Assembly (NCBI GenBank): GCA_019973155.2
Contig: BPQB01000035.1
Location: 186,001 to 250,000, forward strand
DNA from: Phanerochaete sordida
Lineage: Eukaryota; Basidiomycota; Agaricomycetes; Polyporales; Phanerochaetaceae
DNA: 64,000 nucleotides
Direction of reading: 5' to 3'
Shown here: positions 44,897 through 57,100 of the stretch, in pieces
Layout: every line of letters begins with the position of its first letter
Numbering within the stretch: the stretch's first letter is position 1
Translations under genes and position numbers: made by a program
The notes under the pieces: model-generated
The model's database searches: none
What the model saw: only the letters and a program-made list of their open reading frames with translations
What the model was told of the DNA's origin: nothing

Positions 44897-45892
44897 ATGG
44901 TGGAGCTCAGTGCACAAGAGAACGCGAACAATCTTGCTCAGACGTTGAACGGCCTATCCGTCGCGCAGCCCGACGGGTCGTCGCAGGCTAGCGGGACGAC
45001 CTCGGGTGCAGCGCGTCAGCTGCAAGAAGCAGCTGTAAACTCAGACCTTGCCAGCATCGACTCCGCAGCGCTGTGGGAGCTGGTGTTCGAGTCGATGACC
45101 CTCGAAGACAAGGTAGGAGCTACCCCGACGAAACTGTTGATATATGTTGACGGTTTCACCCAGATACATGTGGTCGGTTTAGCCAGAGCGCGTGGACTAC
45201 TGCACGACGCGAGGGCTCAGAACTCGAACGTGCTAGGTTCACATGCCGGGATCACGCACCCGTACCCACCAATTAGCGCACAGATGCAGCAGGTATGTTC
45301 CCCCACTACAATAGAATTGTTTTCCTGCTGATTGAACACACTATACTTGTCTTCAGTACCGGCAGGCGATGCAAGCTGTGCATCTTCGCGGCACCCTCGC
45401 TCAGCAACCCTCGTCTGGGCGCGGACCAGGTCCTGCTGATGCGATGCGCCAGCTGCAGGAAGCTGCGGTTAACGCGGACCTGTTGAGAGTGGAGCCCTTG
45501 GATCTACTAGCACTGAAGACTGAGCTTGGTCTCGCGCACAAAGACCTGCAGTCGATGACGCTGGACGAAAAGGTAAGAGTGCGTCTCTGTAGCCCTCACC
45601 GGCAATCTGACGTCGTAAGCAGCAGCGCGTCGGCGGCCTAGCTCGGGCCCGCGGCTACTTGCCCCCCAACCATCCTGGCATGGCTACGAGAGCGCCGTCT
45701 GTGCCCACGCAGGCCTCCCCGCCGCACATGCAGCCGCAGGACGGGTTTGGCGCGGACCTGATGGGCGGGAACTTCGACACGTTCGGGTTCGATCCAGACT
45801 TTGGCCAGAGCGACAGCTTCTACGGGCTTGGCGACCTCGGCGACATGAGCGAGTGGTACAACGACCAGGGCCTGGTTGCCAACAACGTCTAA
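44897..45892 (+). CDS. Unrecognised modular-repeat protein, array copy 2
   Basis: Exons 44897-45112, 45164-45292, 45357-45572, 45623-45892 give 276 aa. It has two modules. The first is RQLQEAAVNSDL, then ESMTLEDK, intron, IHVVGLARARGLL; the second is RQLQEAAVNADLLRVE, then QSMTLDEK, intron, QRVGGLARARGYLPP. The C-terminal end is acidic and aromatic (MQPQDGFGADLMGG, DTFGFDPDFG, LGDMSEWYNDQGL), like an activation domain (inference). All introns are phase 0, so modules can be shuffled without frame damage. No family recognised; the acidic Trp/Phe end faintly recalls fungal FLO8-like regulators. Confidence 0.72.
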
Positions 45893-46029
45893 GGTGCCCG
45901 CACTCTACTGCGATGGGTGTAGGCGGGGTGTATGTGGCCGCTGTGCGTCGTTATTATTGTAAGGTTTTCATGGGCGAAAATGTGGGTTATATGAGGATGG
46001 GAAATGTACACGTTCTTTCCCGATGCCGA

Positions 46030-46165
46030 TATTGCGAAGGTCCCTAGTGAGCTGAACGGCGGTTACTCGCTCTTCAAGCTTTCAAGGTCAGACCCTAGTC
46101 AACGAACTCTACTTCCTCCGGATCGATCCAGCGCAGCGCTATGCGTAAACCTTGAGGTAGGTGCA
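46030..46165 (+). repeat. Conserved leader block 3 of the tandem array
   Basis: Contains CCGGATCGATCCAGCGCAG and ATGCGTAAACCTTGAGG, most like block 1. The ATG-led mini frame is closed here by TGA, so the block is leader, not protein-coding, in this copy. Confidence 0.55.
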
Positions 46166-46292
46166 CAAAACAACGCCAGGGCACTGTCTACCTCCCTCTC
46201 CCTCTCCAGCTCAAGCTCAAGGTTCGTCCTCGCCCTCCGTAACGTCGTAAGGGTGGCGGAGTTCGCTGACGCTGCATCTCATAACAGCGACA

Positions 46293-48363
46293 ATGGTAGA
46301 ACATACGCCTCAAGAGTGCGTAAACGACATCAGCAGTGCATCCAATGTACCCTCCTCTGCGGTAGGTGTCGAACACTTATGTAATGGATCCCTGGGTGCT
46401 AAGACGTGCCAGCGGCAGGAGGCAGACCTCAACGCGGAATTGCTCAGCATCGACCCCGGAAAGCTGCTGGCCCTCCTACTCGCATCGATGACAGCGGAAG
46501 ACAAGGTGTGCCCAGTCACGACTTTTGCAATACCACAATTATACTCACAATGATATTTAGGCTCGAACTGTCACTGCCGCCCGAGCACAAGGGTTGTTGC
46601 GTACGAGAGAGTCCGACACTCAGGTGCGCAACATATGCTGAGTGTTGCGTATTTTCTTCGTCATACGTAGCCAACAGACGGACCTCGCGGCAGGTCGTCC
46701 CGCGCAGCCAGCCAACTGTGGCTCTGGCCCTACGGTACATCCTTTAGTCCAAGCTCAGAGGACGGTCCGCCGTCTGCAGGCAGCTGTGACCGGCCTGGAC
46801 CCGTCAAGGGCGGGGGTCCAGGAGTCGGGTCCCGCGGCGCCGAATGGGCCGCTTGGCACGCCAGGCGGACCGACGATGGGAGAACAACAGATGGCACATC
46901 CTGACTTCTCGACTCTTGGGCAGCAGAGCCAGCCCAACTCTCCCGCTGCGCAAGGCCTACCTGCCCAAAGCCCGTCTATGGGTAATCGCCAAGTCCGTCC
47001 CCCCCAAGAGGCGATGCGCCAGCTGCAAGAGGCTGCCGTTAATGCAGATTTACTGAAGATCGAATCAGCGAAGCTGCCGGTACTGAAGGCTGAACTGGGC
47101 CTCGCGGACAAGGATCTGCCGGCGTTGACGCTGGATGACAAGGTGAGGCTGCAGCTGCCTCGTACGACGATTCGCTGAAGCTGAATTATCCCCTCAGCAA
47201 CGCATATTAGGTTTTGCGAGAGCGCGGGGCTTTTTGCCTCCCCTTCCTAATCGTCCGGTTCAGCCTCCGCACACGATGTCTTGGCCCTCAAACCCTCAAC
47301 ATCAGATGCAACCGAGCCAGAGCAGGCCAACCGGACCACCCCCCACCTTGCAAATGCTTCGAGCGATGAGGGGAAGTGGCACATCTCCAGACGAAAATGT
47401 GAGCCTTCCGTTCACGCTGCTTGTACTCGGGCGTATACAAATATGGTTCAATAGGGCAAGTCTAACGAAGCGTCAGCGTCCAACGGGCAAACGCGAAAGT
47501 CTCCAGACCAGACTTTCCGAATGACACCGATGATCCCGGGGACCCCTCAGGGTGGGATACCTGGGTATCCGGATGGCCCTTCCAGCGGAATGATGCCTAG
47601 GCAAGGCATGGTTCCTTTTGCGACGATGTCCATGAACAATCCGTCTGCGATGAACATGCAAGGAGGCCCGGTGGGGACGCCACACATGAACAACGCCATG
47701 CTGTCGCACCAGACGCTAACGCCGCAAATGCAGCAGGTAGGTATCCGTCTCATAGCATGTGTGGATTGCTAATGATTGACACCATAGCGCATTCCTCCGC
47801 AGTACCGGCAGACAATGCAAGCGTTGCACAAGAGCGGTGTCGCTCAAGCCGCGAGCCCGATGGCGGTCCACCGCCCCATGCCTGGAGCGAACGCGGCGTC
47901 ACCTGCAACGACCAGCAGTTCCCTTCACAGCTGCAGCCCTTCACAGCAGCAATCCCCGCCAGCTCCTGGTCCGTTCGGTATGCAGGGCATGGCGCCGAAC
48001 CGTATGCCACCAAGTGCTGCCGGCAAGGCCATGGGTGGACCACCGATGCCAGGCGATCGCGACGGGGCGGGCCGGCCCTGCGAAGCGAATCAGTCCCCTC
48101 ATATCACTGCGTCTGCGCAGGCGGGACACAGCGCAGGCGACGCACCTGGTTCGAGCGTGCTCGGCCAGAACCCGCCGCTGCCTGCCCCGCAGTCCGCGCC
48201 GCCGCAGATGCAGCCGCAGGACATGTTCGGCGCGGACATGATGGGTGCGAACTTCGACACGTTTGGGTTCGACTTCCAGCCCGACAGCTTCAACGGGCTC
48301 GGCGAGCTCGGCGACATGAGCGGGTGGTTCAACGACCAGGGCCTAATAACCGACAAGACATAG
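46293..48363 (+). CDS. Unrecognised modular-repeat protein, array copy 3 (long)
   Basis: Exons 46293-46505, 46561-46623, 46678-47142, 47198-47398, 47455-47736, 47788-48363 give 599 aa. The first module is degenerate (CQRQEADLNAEL, MTAEDK, intron, ARTVTAARAQGLL). The second is canonical (RQLQEAAVNADLLKIE, ALTLDDK, intron, QRILGFARARGFLPP). Between and after are Pro/Gln/Met/Gly-rich low-complexity regions. The C-terminus (MQPQDMFGADMMGANFDTFG, LGDMSGWFNDQGL) aligns with copy 2. The overall look is of a nuclear co-activator or transcription factor without a known DNA-binding domain; that is inference. All introns are phase 0. Confidence 0.72.
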
Positions 48364-49151
48364 TGCTCGCGCTTGGCCGCAGCGGCAATGCCGGACGGCG
48401 ACGGCGGAGAGCTAGTTCTCGTGTGCTGCTGCTGCTGTTGTAGATCTCGGTTTCGGTTGGGACCTGGCTGGAGTCTGCTCATTACCTCAGTAGACTGCGC
48501 TGTTCTCTACGCCTGGTATCGCTGCCATGCAGTCCTCCCTCCCTCTCTGAACGTTGTATTGTTGTGATGATTTGCTTACTATCCATTGCAGAAATTTAAA
48601 GTGCCATCGCCGGTCATCATCGGTTCAAAACCTCCACATCTTCCGCAGAGTCGCTGACCGCCACCTCTTCGTCCGATTGGATAACGTCGTTCTCGAAGTG
48701 ATCCACATGGTCGGACGCCTCCGGTCCCCATCGTTTGCGAAGCTTGAGAGTCCTGAAAATGCGGCTATCGCACTACGAGGGCTTGGCATCGTAGACAGGT
48801 TTCATGATTGCTCCCCTCTGTTTCTGGTCCTAATGCTGGATATGATGTGTCTACTCGTAACTAAAGAATACAATGGGAGCACAAAGTCGTGTATGTGACG
48901 TAAAGATATAGGTACTAACAGGGATATAGATACGGGGATACAACTAGAACATGGGGGATACGGTAGCGTGCGTAAATAGTGATGTGCGTGAGGGTGAGTG
49001 GTAGGGGATATCGTGAGTGCAAGTGCGAGATCGTCCAGAATGCGTGTGCGACAGCAATGGAACCAGAGCGAGCGACCCAAAACAAAATGATATGGAAAGT
49101 AAATCAGAAGAACGTCAACGCCCGACCCGCAGCCCGGGTGCGAGCCTTTTG
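48364..49151. other. Convergent intergenic region with a coding-like fragment
   Basis: On the minus strand, 48617-48760 reads FRTLKLRKRWGPEASDHVD and then an acidic end (SDEEVAVSDSAEDVEVLNR) with TGA. It has no ATG and a stop directly upstream, so it is a possible last exon or gene remnant. The rest shows nothing recognisable. Confidence 0.3.
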
Positions 49152-52100
49152 CTATGACGGCGCCGGAGGGAAGTGTTCGCGTGTATGCGTCCCGCGCTTC
49201 CGGCGTTCGTCAGCGACGTGCAGCATCGCCTTGAGGCTCTTCTCGAGCACGGGTTTCGTGAGGACACTGCAGTCAAGGTAAGCACGGAACGCAGGCAGAG
49301 AATCGACGATGCCACGTACTGGTCGACCCCAGCATCGAGATACTCCTGCTGGTCCGTCAGCAGCGCGTTGCCCGTCACGCCGACGACAAAGTCTTTGCGT
49401 CCTCTGCGCCGCAGCTTGCCCACCGCCTCGAGGCCCGACATGACAGGCATCTGATTGTCGAGGAAGACAACCGCGTACCGCTCGTCGCTCACGTTGAGGA
49501 CGCCGTCGCCGGGCACGAGCCCCGAGCTGCCCGTGTCCTCGGACGACGGCGTCGACCGCACGGCCGGGTTCAGGATCAGGTCGAGCGCGATCTCGCCGTT
49601 CTCCGCCGTCGTCACCTTGCACCCGAGCCGCGTGAGCATGCGCGACATGAGCTTTCGCGTCAGCGGGTCGTCGTCGACGACCAGCACGCGCATGCCGCTC
49701 TCGAACTGGACCGACGACGCCGCGGACGCTGCCGACACCGAGCCCGCCGCGGACGACGTCGTGCTGCCGGGGGTGACGACCTGCAGTCCGCTGCTGGTAT
49801 TTGCAGTAGGCATGGTGCCCTCTGTTACGTGCTCGTCGATAGCGAAGTCGCGGGGCTTGGGTAGCTCGAGCCGCGTCGGCTTGATGGTGGTGTCTGACGA
49901 CTCCTCGGTGAGAGTCGTCGGTCGTTCGGGAGGCGTATCTGGCTCGGGAGGCGAACTGGAACCCGAAGAGTGTGTACGCATCGGCTCCGTCCCTGTCGAG
50001 GGGTCTCCGATGGTTCGCGTCGGCGGCCGGCCGTGCTCGTTCTTCTTGGTGGAGATTTCGACGAGTCCACCTGCACACCTATGAGCTCGCGCTATGACAT
50101 GAGGTCAATGACGATACTGACCTTGTTCCATGATGCTGTGTAGCACAGAGACCGAAGAAGAGCGAGACGGGTCCGTGGGTGGAGATGGCAGGGGCGACGG
50201 AATCGGCAGCGGACTCTTCGTGGACATCGACACCCGCGGAGAGCCGTAATCTGGCCGATCGCTGGGCGTGCTAAGATCGGAGTTGAAGCGGATTGCGTCA
50301 GGCGTGTTCAAACCAGCTGCGACCTTGCTGCCAACGCCCAGTGCTGCAGGAAGATGTCAGCGGCTGCTGACCGAGACGAAACAGGGACGTACGAAGTTCC
50401 ACCCAGAAAGTCGAGCCCTCGTTCACTTTCGAGCGCACGCCAAGACGGCCGCCACTGCGCTTGACAATCTGACGAACGAGCGCAAGGCCGAGACCGGTGC
50501 CCTTGCCGCCTTGCTGCCTGCCCATCTCTGTTTGGTTGAACGCAGCTGCACAGGCGACCATCAGCGCCCAGTAAGACGACGCGACAGCACGGACGCTCAC
50601 AGAAAAGCTTCGTCTGGACCATGTCCTTCGGCCGGATGCCGCACCCGGTGTCGGTGACCTCGATGCGCACGACGATCCACTCGAGGGGCGTCGGCTTCGA
50701 AGTCATGACGTCGTGTTGTGAGAGCAGCGAGCGCGAGAGTCCTGGGGCGCGACGGTCAGCATGACGGTCGGCGTGCTTCTCGTCGACGTCTGACGAGGCG
50801 TCAGCGTGCGCGGCACTGGACGCACGGGGCTGCGTGGACGACGGGGCGTGACGCTCACCTGGGCGCTCGCTCCCCGCAACGGTCGTACTCGGTGCATCGC
50901 GGTCGTCGCCGCCGTCCTTCTCCGTCCAACCGGGAGAGGGAAGGTCACGAGAGCTCTTTTCGAGCTCTCTGTCAGCTTCTTCGACCTCCTTCTCAAGCTC
51001 TCTCTCGTCTTCTGCTGGCTGGAGGTTCGGAATCACGAGCTTGGTCGTGATCATCAGCTTGCCACCTGCCGGCGTAAACTTGCACGCGTTGCTGGAGAAG
51101 GTTCAGTTCTGCGACGACGCTAATCCGCAGAACGGTCTCGACCCACCTAGCCAAATTCGTGATGATCTGCCGAAGCCGCGTCTCGTCGCCGACGACGATG
51201 CCGTCTTCCTCCGCGTTCTCGACCATGTACCTCGCGATCGCGTCCTGACTCTCGCCCCGCGCTTCCGACAGTGCTCTGCGCGCAACGCGGTCGATGTTTC
51301 TGTCGAGGTCCGTGATGAACTCGAGCCCGCGTGCATCTGTGGCCAATCGCAGCGGTACGAAAAGCGAGCGCATGACCTGGTGGAAGGAGTACGGCTACGC
51401 AGGCGCATCAGCAAGCAAATCCTGTGTCACGTGTCGTTAGATGCGCACCTTCAGAACACTCTCGAAACGGCCGCTGTCCATGCGATTGAAGTCGAGGACG
51501 TCGTTGAGCACTTTGGACATCATGCTCAAGCTGCCCTCCAGCGCCTTGAACTCGATCTCCTGCTCCTTGGCGACGGTGCCGGACGCATCCATATTCTGCA
51601 CAGCCAGGAGCGCGGTGTTGAGCGGGACGCGAACTTCGTGGAAGACGTAGGACGTCAAGCGGCGCTTTGAGTCAGCCGCTTTGCGCTCATTGACCTGGGC
51701 TTTCTGCGTCGCACGGAATTGGATCTTCAGCTGGTCCCTAAGCGTATATAGGCGGCGCTCAGCCTGGGGAAATGTCAGCACGAACATATGTGCATGCGCC
51801 AATTTACGCACATTCTCGCGCATGTAGTGGATATAGAGGAGGAAGGCCTGGAATATGATAAAGTTGATGACATCTGAACGAAACTTTGTCAGTGGGGCAG
51901 CTATCGCAAGGACAAAGACACTTACTGCGCACGAAAGACGTTTTCTCAGGCACGATAAGACCAAACCCTCTAAAATCAGCTGTGAGGATGATGGTCACAA
52001 CATTCGTGCTGAGGACGCTCACAGGCCAGTGAACACTATGATACCGATCATCGCGGGAAAGCGATTCAAGCCCAAACCGAAGAGAGCGATAGTTTGTAGC

Positions 52101-53308
52101 GCAGAAGTATAGCTGCAGGTCAACATGATCAGGAGAAATGAAACTCTGGGGAAGCAGAGCTACGCACTAGAAAGTGATCAGGAAGTCTTTGCCTTCACAG
52201 TCAAAATGACCTGGTGTGTTCAAATAGAACCCACACAGATAGCTATTTCCGCCGTCAGTACGGCGGAGAAGTGAGCTGCGGAAGACACCTACATGAAAAG
52301 GATTTGGAATACGCTCCACATCCACGTTGAAAAGGCGAGATACGACTGGTAAAGGATTGGACGGTCCCGCGGAAAGTCATACACCACCATGAAGAACAGT
52401 GGGAACGTGAATGCTGGCGCTATCTGAAGCCCAGATGAGTACGCACGGCGGGGAGGCCTGGTCGATTGGACGCACCCCATAGTAGAAGATGATGTCTGCA
52501 AGGTCTCCTGGATGTCTCGGTATGAAAGCAGTGGCGAGAGCCCAGTTTACGATGTAGAACGCTGCTGCCCAGAGCGCCAGCGACTGAGTGCGGCATGAGC
52601 GGCGATGCCAAGACCCTGAAGCGAAGCTGTGTCAAAAGTGGCGACGCTCACCTTGCGGAGGAACCAGTTCTCCTTCTTGTAGTGGTTTTCCGACTTTTCG
52701 TCCAAGAAGTGGGTGCAGAAGAAGCCGTACGTCGCAGGCCATATTCGATAGCGCAGCCAAATGAGGAGTGTGTGATTTGCCCAGCAGCCGTCTGCGTTGA
52801 TCGCCACACTGTCGCGGTCGGTGTTCGTCCCGCCATAGCCCAGCTGGGGGTTGCTACCGTGCGACTTCTCTGGGCTTCCGCCGTGCTCTGAATGAACGCT
52901 ACTCTTGATCTCCCCCGACCACTCTCGATCTACCACCACCTCGTCGACCTCGTCCCCGTCCTCTGCCTGTGGTGCGCCCCCTCTCGACCTGTTGTACCCC
53001 GTGCTTCCCCCCGAGCTCTCGTCCAAGGCCGAAGATGTTGAGGGTGCGGTGCCTGACCCCAGCTTCCTGAGAAACTTGTCCCATCGCACATGCAGGCCCA
53101 TGCTTATCCTCGTCTTCTTCTTCCGCCGACCATCTGGATAGTCCGCGGTGACGGGTGGTGGCAGCTCGTCGTCGTCGTCGTCATCCTGGTTGGGGCTGGC
53201 AGCCCTGGTCGTAACGTCGCCGTGCCCCGTGGAGTGCTTAACTCCGACGTGGCTGGAAGAGGAGGTGGTCATAACACTAGCCAGAGAGATGCGCGACCTG
53301 TAAGGCAT
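49152..53308 (-). CDS. Membrane hybrid histidine kinase
   Basis: About a dozen exons, roughly 1,150-1,200 aa. An acidic, Ser-rich N-terminal tail is followed by several hydrophobic spans (AFTFPLFFMVVYDFP; STWMWSVFQILFM; FPAMIGIIVFTGLSVLSTNV). A coiled segment (ERRLYTLRDQLKIQFRATQ) leads to the H-box FHEVRVPLNTALLAV (about 51,610-51,650). The ATPase domain shows N-box RLRQIITNLA, then DTGCGI and GTGLGLALV. A long Ser/Pro linker joins a receiver with DDDPLTRKLM, phospho-acceptor Asp in VVFLDNQMPVMSG (about 49,460), and a Lys in LTKPVLEKSL. All phosphorelay residues are present. The ligand is unknown. Start at 53308 (MPYRSRISL) is preferred; MTTSSSS further in is an alternative. Confidence 0.9.
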
Positions 53309-54128
53309 GACCGGCGACGGCGTCGTCGACGTCGAGAGCGAGCTTGCCGACGCTCGGGCTGGCGGCGTGGGACGAGGACAAGGTGCAAGCTTGAGGCGGG
53401 ATCGGGAAAAAGTCAGGAACAATTCACTTCCGTCAAAATGTCAAATAAGTCTAGACTCTCCGAAAGCGGTTGCAGATGATGTCAGACGCGAACCTACCCC
53501 CCCTCATCGAGCACACTTTCAGGGGAAAACTGGACCGAAACCTCGCGTTCATATCTCCAACTGAGCCTGAGACAGCCCCGCCTTCCGCCCTCGACGCAAA
53601 AGGCCTGTTCCTGCGTAGCAACGAGCCTCTCCCTCGCGCATGCAGCCAGGAGAGGCTCTGTGCCTGACACGACGTCACGTCGCACGTGATCGACGGGCCA
53701 GCCAATTCAGGATTTTTCAGCTCGCGTCCGTGGAAACCGTTGAAAAAAACGTCCACGAGACCCATGGGGAAAGCGCGTCGGTCTAGAGCATACCCGTCGT
53801 CTGTGGTCGTGCGGGAATAATCTGCCCAGCGCGACATGCGACCGACCATGTCGGGATTCGGTTGTTGCACCGTGAATTCCGAGGTTGATCCTCCCTCGTC
53901 CAACGTACAGCCCTTCGTCAAAGTACTCTCCGAGGAGCCAAAATCTGACAAGCAGCATTTTTCACTGCAAATGTGGAGAGCCAGCTTTTCGACCTTCGCG
54001 CGGGGTCAGTGGAAGTGTCCCAGAATGGAAACCGTCGCCTTTAGATCTTAACACAGGCAAACAAACTGACGTGCCCTTCCCACGTGGTAAATGAGACCAT
54101 TCCGGTTCCTGCGTTTCACCAGCGTGTC
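53309..54128. promoter_or_regulatory. Divergent promoter region
   Basis: 820 bp between the kinase and START-protein heads. Open frames here (53451-53951 minus, 53470-53667 plus) have no motifs. No TATA box is obvious. Confidence 0.35.
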
Positions 54129-57100
54129 ATGCTCGACGGTACTCGGTCTGTGTCGTCCACCTCGTCCTTGAAGCAATACTTACGCGCTGCTAGACTACGA
54201 CAAACCTGGTATGAAGCGTTAGAGAACGCACAAACCACCTTCCGGCAGCACCTCACCTCCCATTCGTCGCCGGACTGGAAGCGGGTTAATGTTGAAGGTT
54301 CACAATCGGGTGCAAAGGGCAAAGCGAAGGCCTCGGCAGAACCCCATCTCACCGATGTCGTACTCCATCGCAAAGTAACCAAGGGCGAATCAGTTTATCG
54401 AGCAGTCCTAGACGTCGCGGCGGCAGATGAAGCGAACTCGACCTTTGAGGCGTGCAAGGCCGTACTAGCGACGCCGGAGCTGAGGAAGGAGTGGGATCCT
54501 GCAGTGGAGAGAGCACAGCTTCTGGAGATGTTTGATCAGGCGACGAGGATATCACGGACGAACTTCACGTTGGGGTGGCCGGCGAGGTGCGCAGCACGTT
54601 GTTCGCCTCATCTTGAACCAACTGACAGGGCCTCAGTCCAAGAGACGCTGTTACTATTTCGCGGACGTTCAACGATGCAACAACGCTCATTGATATATCC
54701 ACCTCCCTTCCTCGCTCCTCTGACGAGCCTGCCTACCTGAGACCTTCCCCGCCCTATGTTCGCTCTCAAGTAGGTCGTGAGTAGCACCTTCCTCTCATTC
54801 CAAGTTTCACATTTGACCCGCATACAGTCTTCGCCTGGTGCATACAACACGTCCAATCGTCGAATGGCTCGTCGCGTCTCCGCTTCACTTGCTTCTGGCA
54901 GCACGACCTGCGCGCGCTGTGGAACTTCGGCACCACCTTCAGCCTTGGCCAGCAGCTATGTGCGATGATGGTCGGCTTCTACAAGACTGTGCGGACACGC
55001 GGGAACCGCATACCACTGCTCACCGGGTACGGAAACGGCGTGTCCATGGAGCAAGTCCGCTTCCAACTGGACCGGGAAGCGCTGACCGTGGACTACTCCA
55101 TCGTCCCGGAGGAGGACGACCACTCGAAGCAGACACATGCCCCGACCACTGAGCAAGGTCTGGAAGAACTTCATGCGATACGCGAGCAACGTCGTCTGAC
55201 ACGCTCGCTCGAGTGGGCACTGCCTTCGGGCGAAGGGTGGGATGTACAGATCACGACCAAAGCGTCCTCCGAGGAGGTCGCGCAACTGCCGTGGACGGCC
55301 CATGCCCACCGAGACACGTCGTCTGGCGGCAACAAGAGCAAGGACAAGGTCGTCCTGAGCGTGAAGCACGCGTCTCTGCCGAACGACCACTCGGTCCTGA
55401 AAGTCCGTGTCGTCATCGAGGTCTCGGGGCCCTCGAGCGGGTGGCGTCTCAACGGCATACCGCAGCCGATCGAGGAAGTCGAAGAGCGCGACCCGTCGTA
55501 CTTCATGTCTCAACCTATCCTCCAGGACACCACAAGCATGGCTGACGTTAGCTTCCGGTCCCAGTCGACTCAGAACACGTCCACTACCGTCGGTAATGCA
55601 AGTACGTCAACGATATCAGAGCCGACTCCAATCATGAAGACGCCCACGGAGCGCACGGCAGCTGCGGAACGCTCCATACTTTCCCGCGTCAAGCGAAATT
55701 ATATCTACTTCTCGTCATTACTCCAAGAGCCCGAGGCCAAGTGGAAGCGGAGTGAGCATTCAGCGCATATATTCAACCCTTCCAACATTTCTGACGTCTG
55801 GGACAGCGACTGAGGCCAAGGGAGTGTCGGTAGCCCAGCTGGACTCCATCGACCCGACCTTGGTGGTGTACCGTGCGGAAGCGACTTTTGTCGGCCTGGG
55901 GCTTTGGGATTTGTATGCCGCCATCAATACTCCTGGCGCACGATCGTTCTGGGACAAGCTTTACGACGACGCGGTATTTCTGGAGGACGTCAACCAGCTA
56001 ACAGAGCTATGGCATTACAAGACTAAGCCTACTTGGCCCGTTAAGTGAGTTCGAGTGTATCATTCGACTACAGATCGCCGATGCTCATGGTGCTCCAGTG
56101 GCCGAGATGCAGTGGTACTGAAAACGGTGTACAAGTCGCCGAGCACGATCCATGTGTTTGCGTTCTCCGCAGACGACCCAAACCTATTCCCAACGATACC
56201 TCCGGTAGAACCGACCGTGATCCGCACCCAGGTGGATCTACAAGGATGGGCAATAGAAGCACTGTCACCCACGACGACCCTGGTTACACTTCTGGAACAG
56301 TCAGATCCGAAAGGCTGGTCGAATAAGGCTTCGATACCCCAGCAGATGATATCCTCTGTCGCCGGCGTCGGTGAATTCGTGATCAAGTGCGGGGGCCCAC
56401 CACTCGTGACGCGCCTTGAAGGAGCGAAGGCGAACGAGATGCGCTACGACCATGAGAAGGGGAGCTTTCGGATCGAGTACGAAGGCGCCCCCGGACGGAC
56501 GTCATCTAGTTCTGAGAACAGCGGCGACCCACCGTCGTCACCTACGCCCATGGTTGAATGCGAGCTCCGCTGCGACCTGGATGTCTGGGCAACGTCCCTC
56601 GACATCGTCATCGACCCACCCCCGCAGGCTATCGTCGCACTGAGACGACATCGATTGTCATCGGCGGGTGGAGGCCTTTGGCTCACTGTCACGCACGACG
56701 CCATTCATGCAGGGGACGAACGTCTCCAAGCAATTATTCGACGCTCTCCTCAGGGCGTCGCGAAGGAGAAGGGGCTGGTCATGGTCAACGGGGCGAAGGT
56801 CGACGTCGACGTCGAAGAACTCCCGGAAAAGGAGATTAAGAACCTCGCAAAGCAGAAGCGAGTCAAGCCCACGCGCATTCCGCTTGACCAGCCGCCGGTG
56901 CTGGGCGTCATCCGGCGGCGCAAAGCGGAGTGGGACGCCGACGAGAGCAACAACGCCAACGACGACAGCCCATCATCACTGGCATCGGCAACCTCGGAGC
57001 AGCCATCGACTTCGGCTCCGGCATACACCGCAGCGTTCACGCGCTTCTGGAACTACACCGTCGAGCAGGCTACCGCGACCACCCAGCAGGCCGTCGCGGC

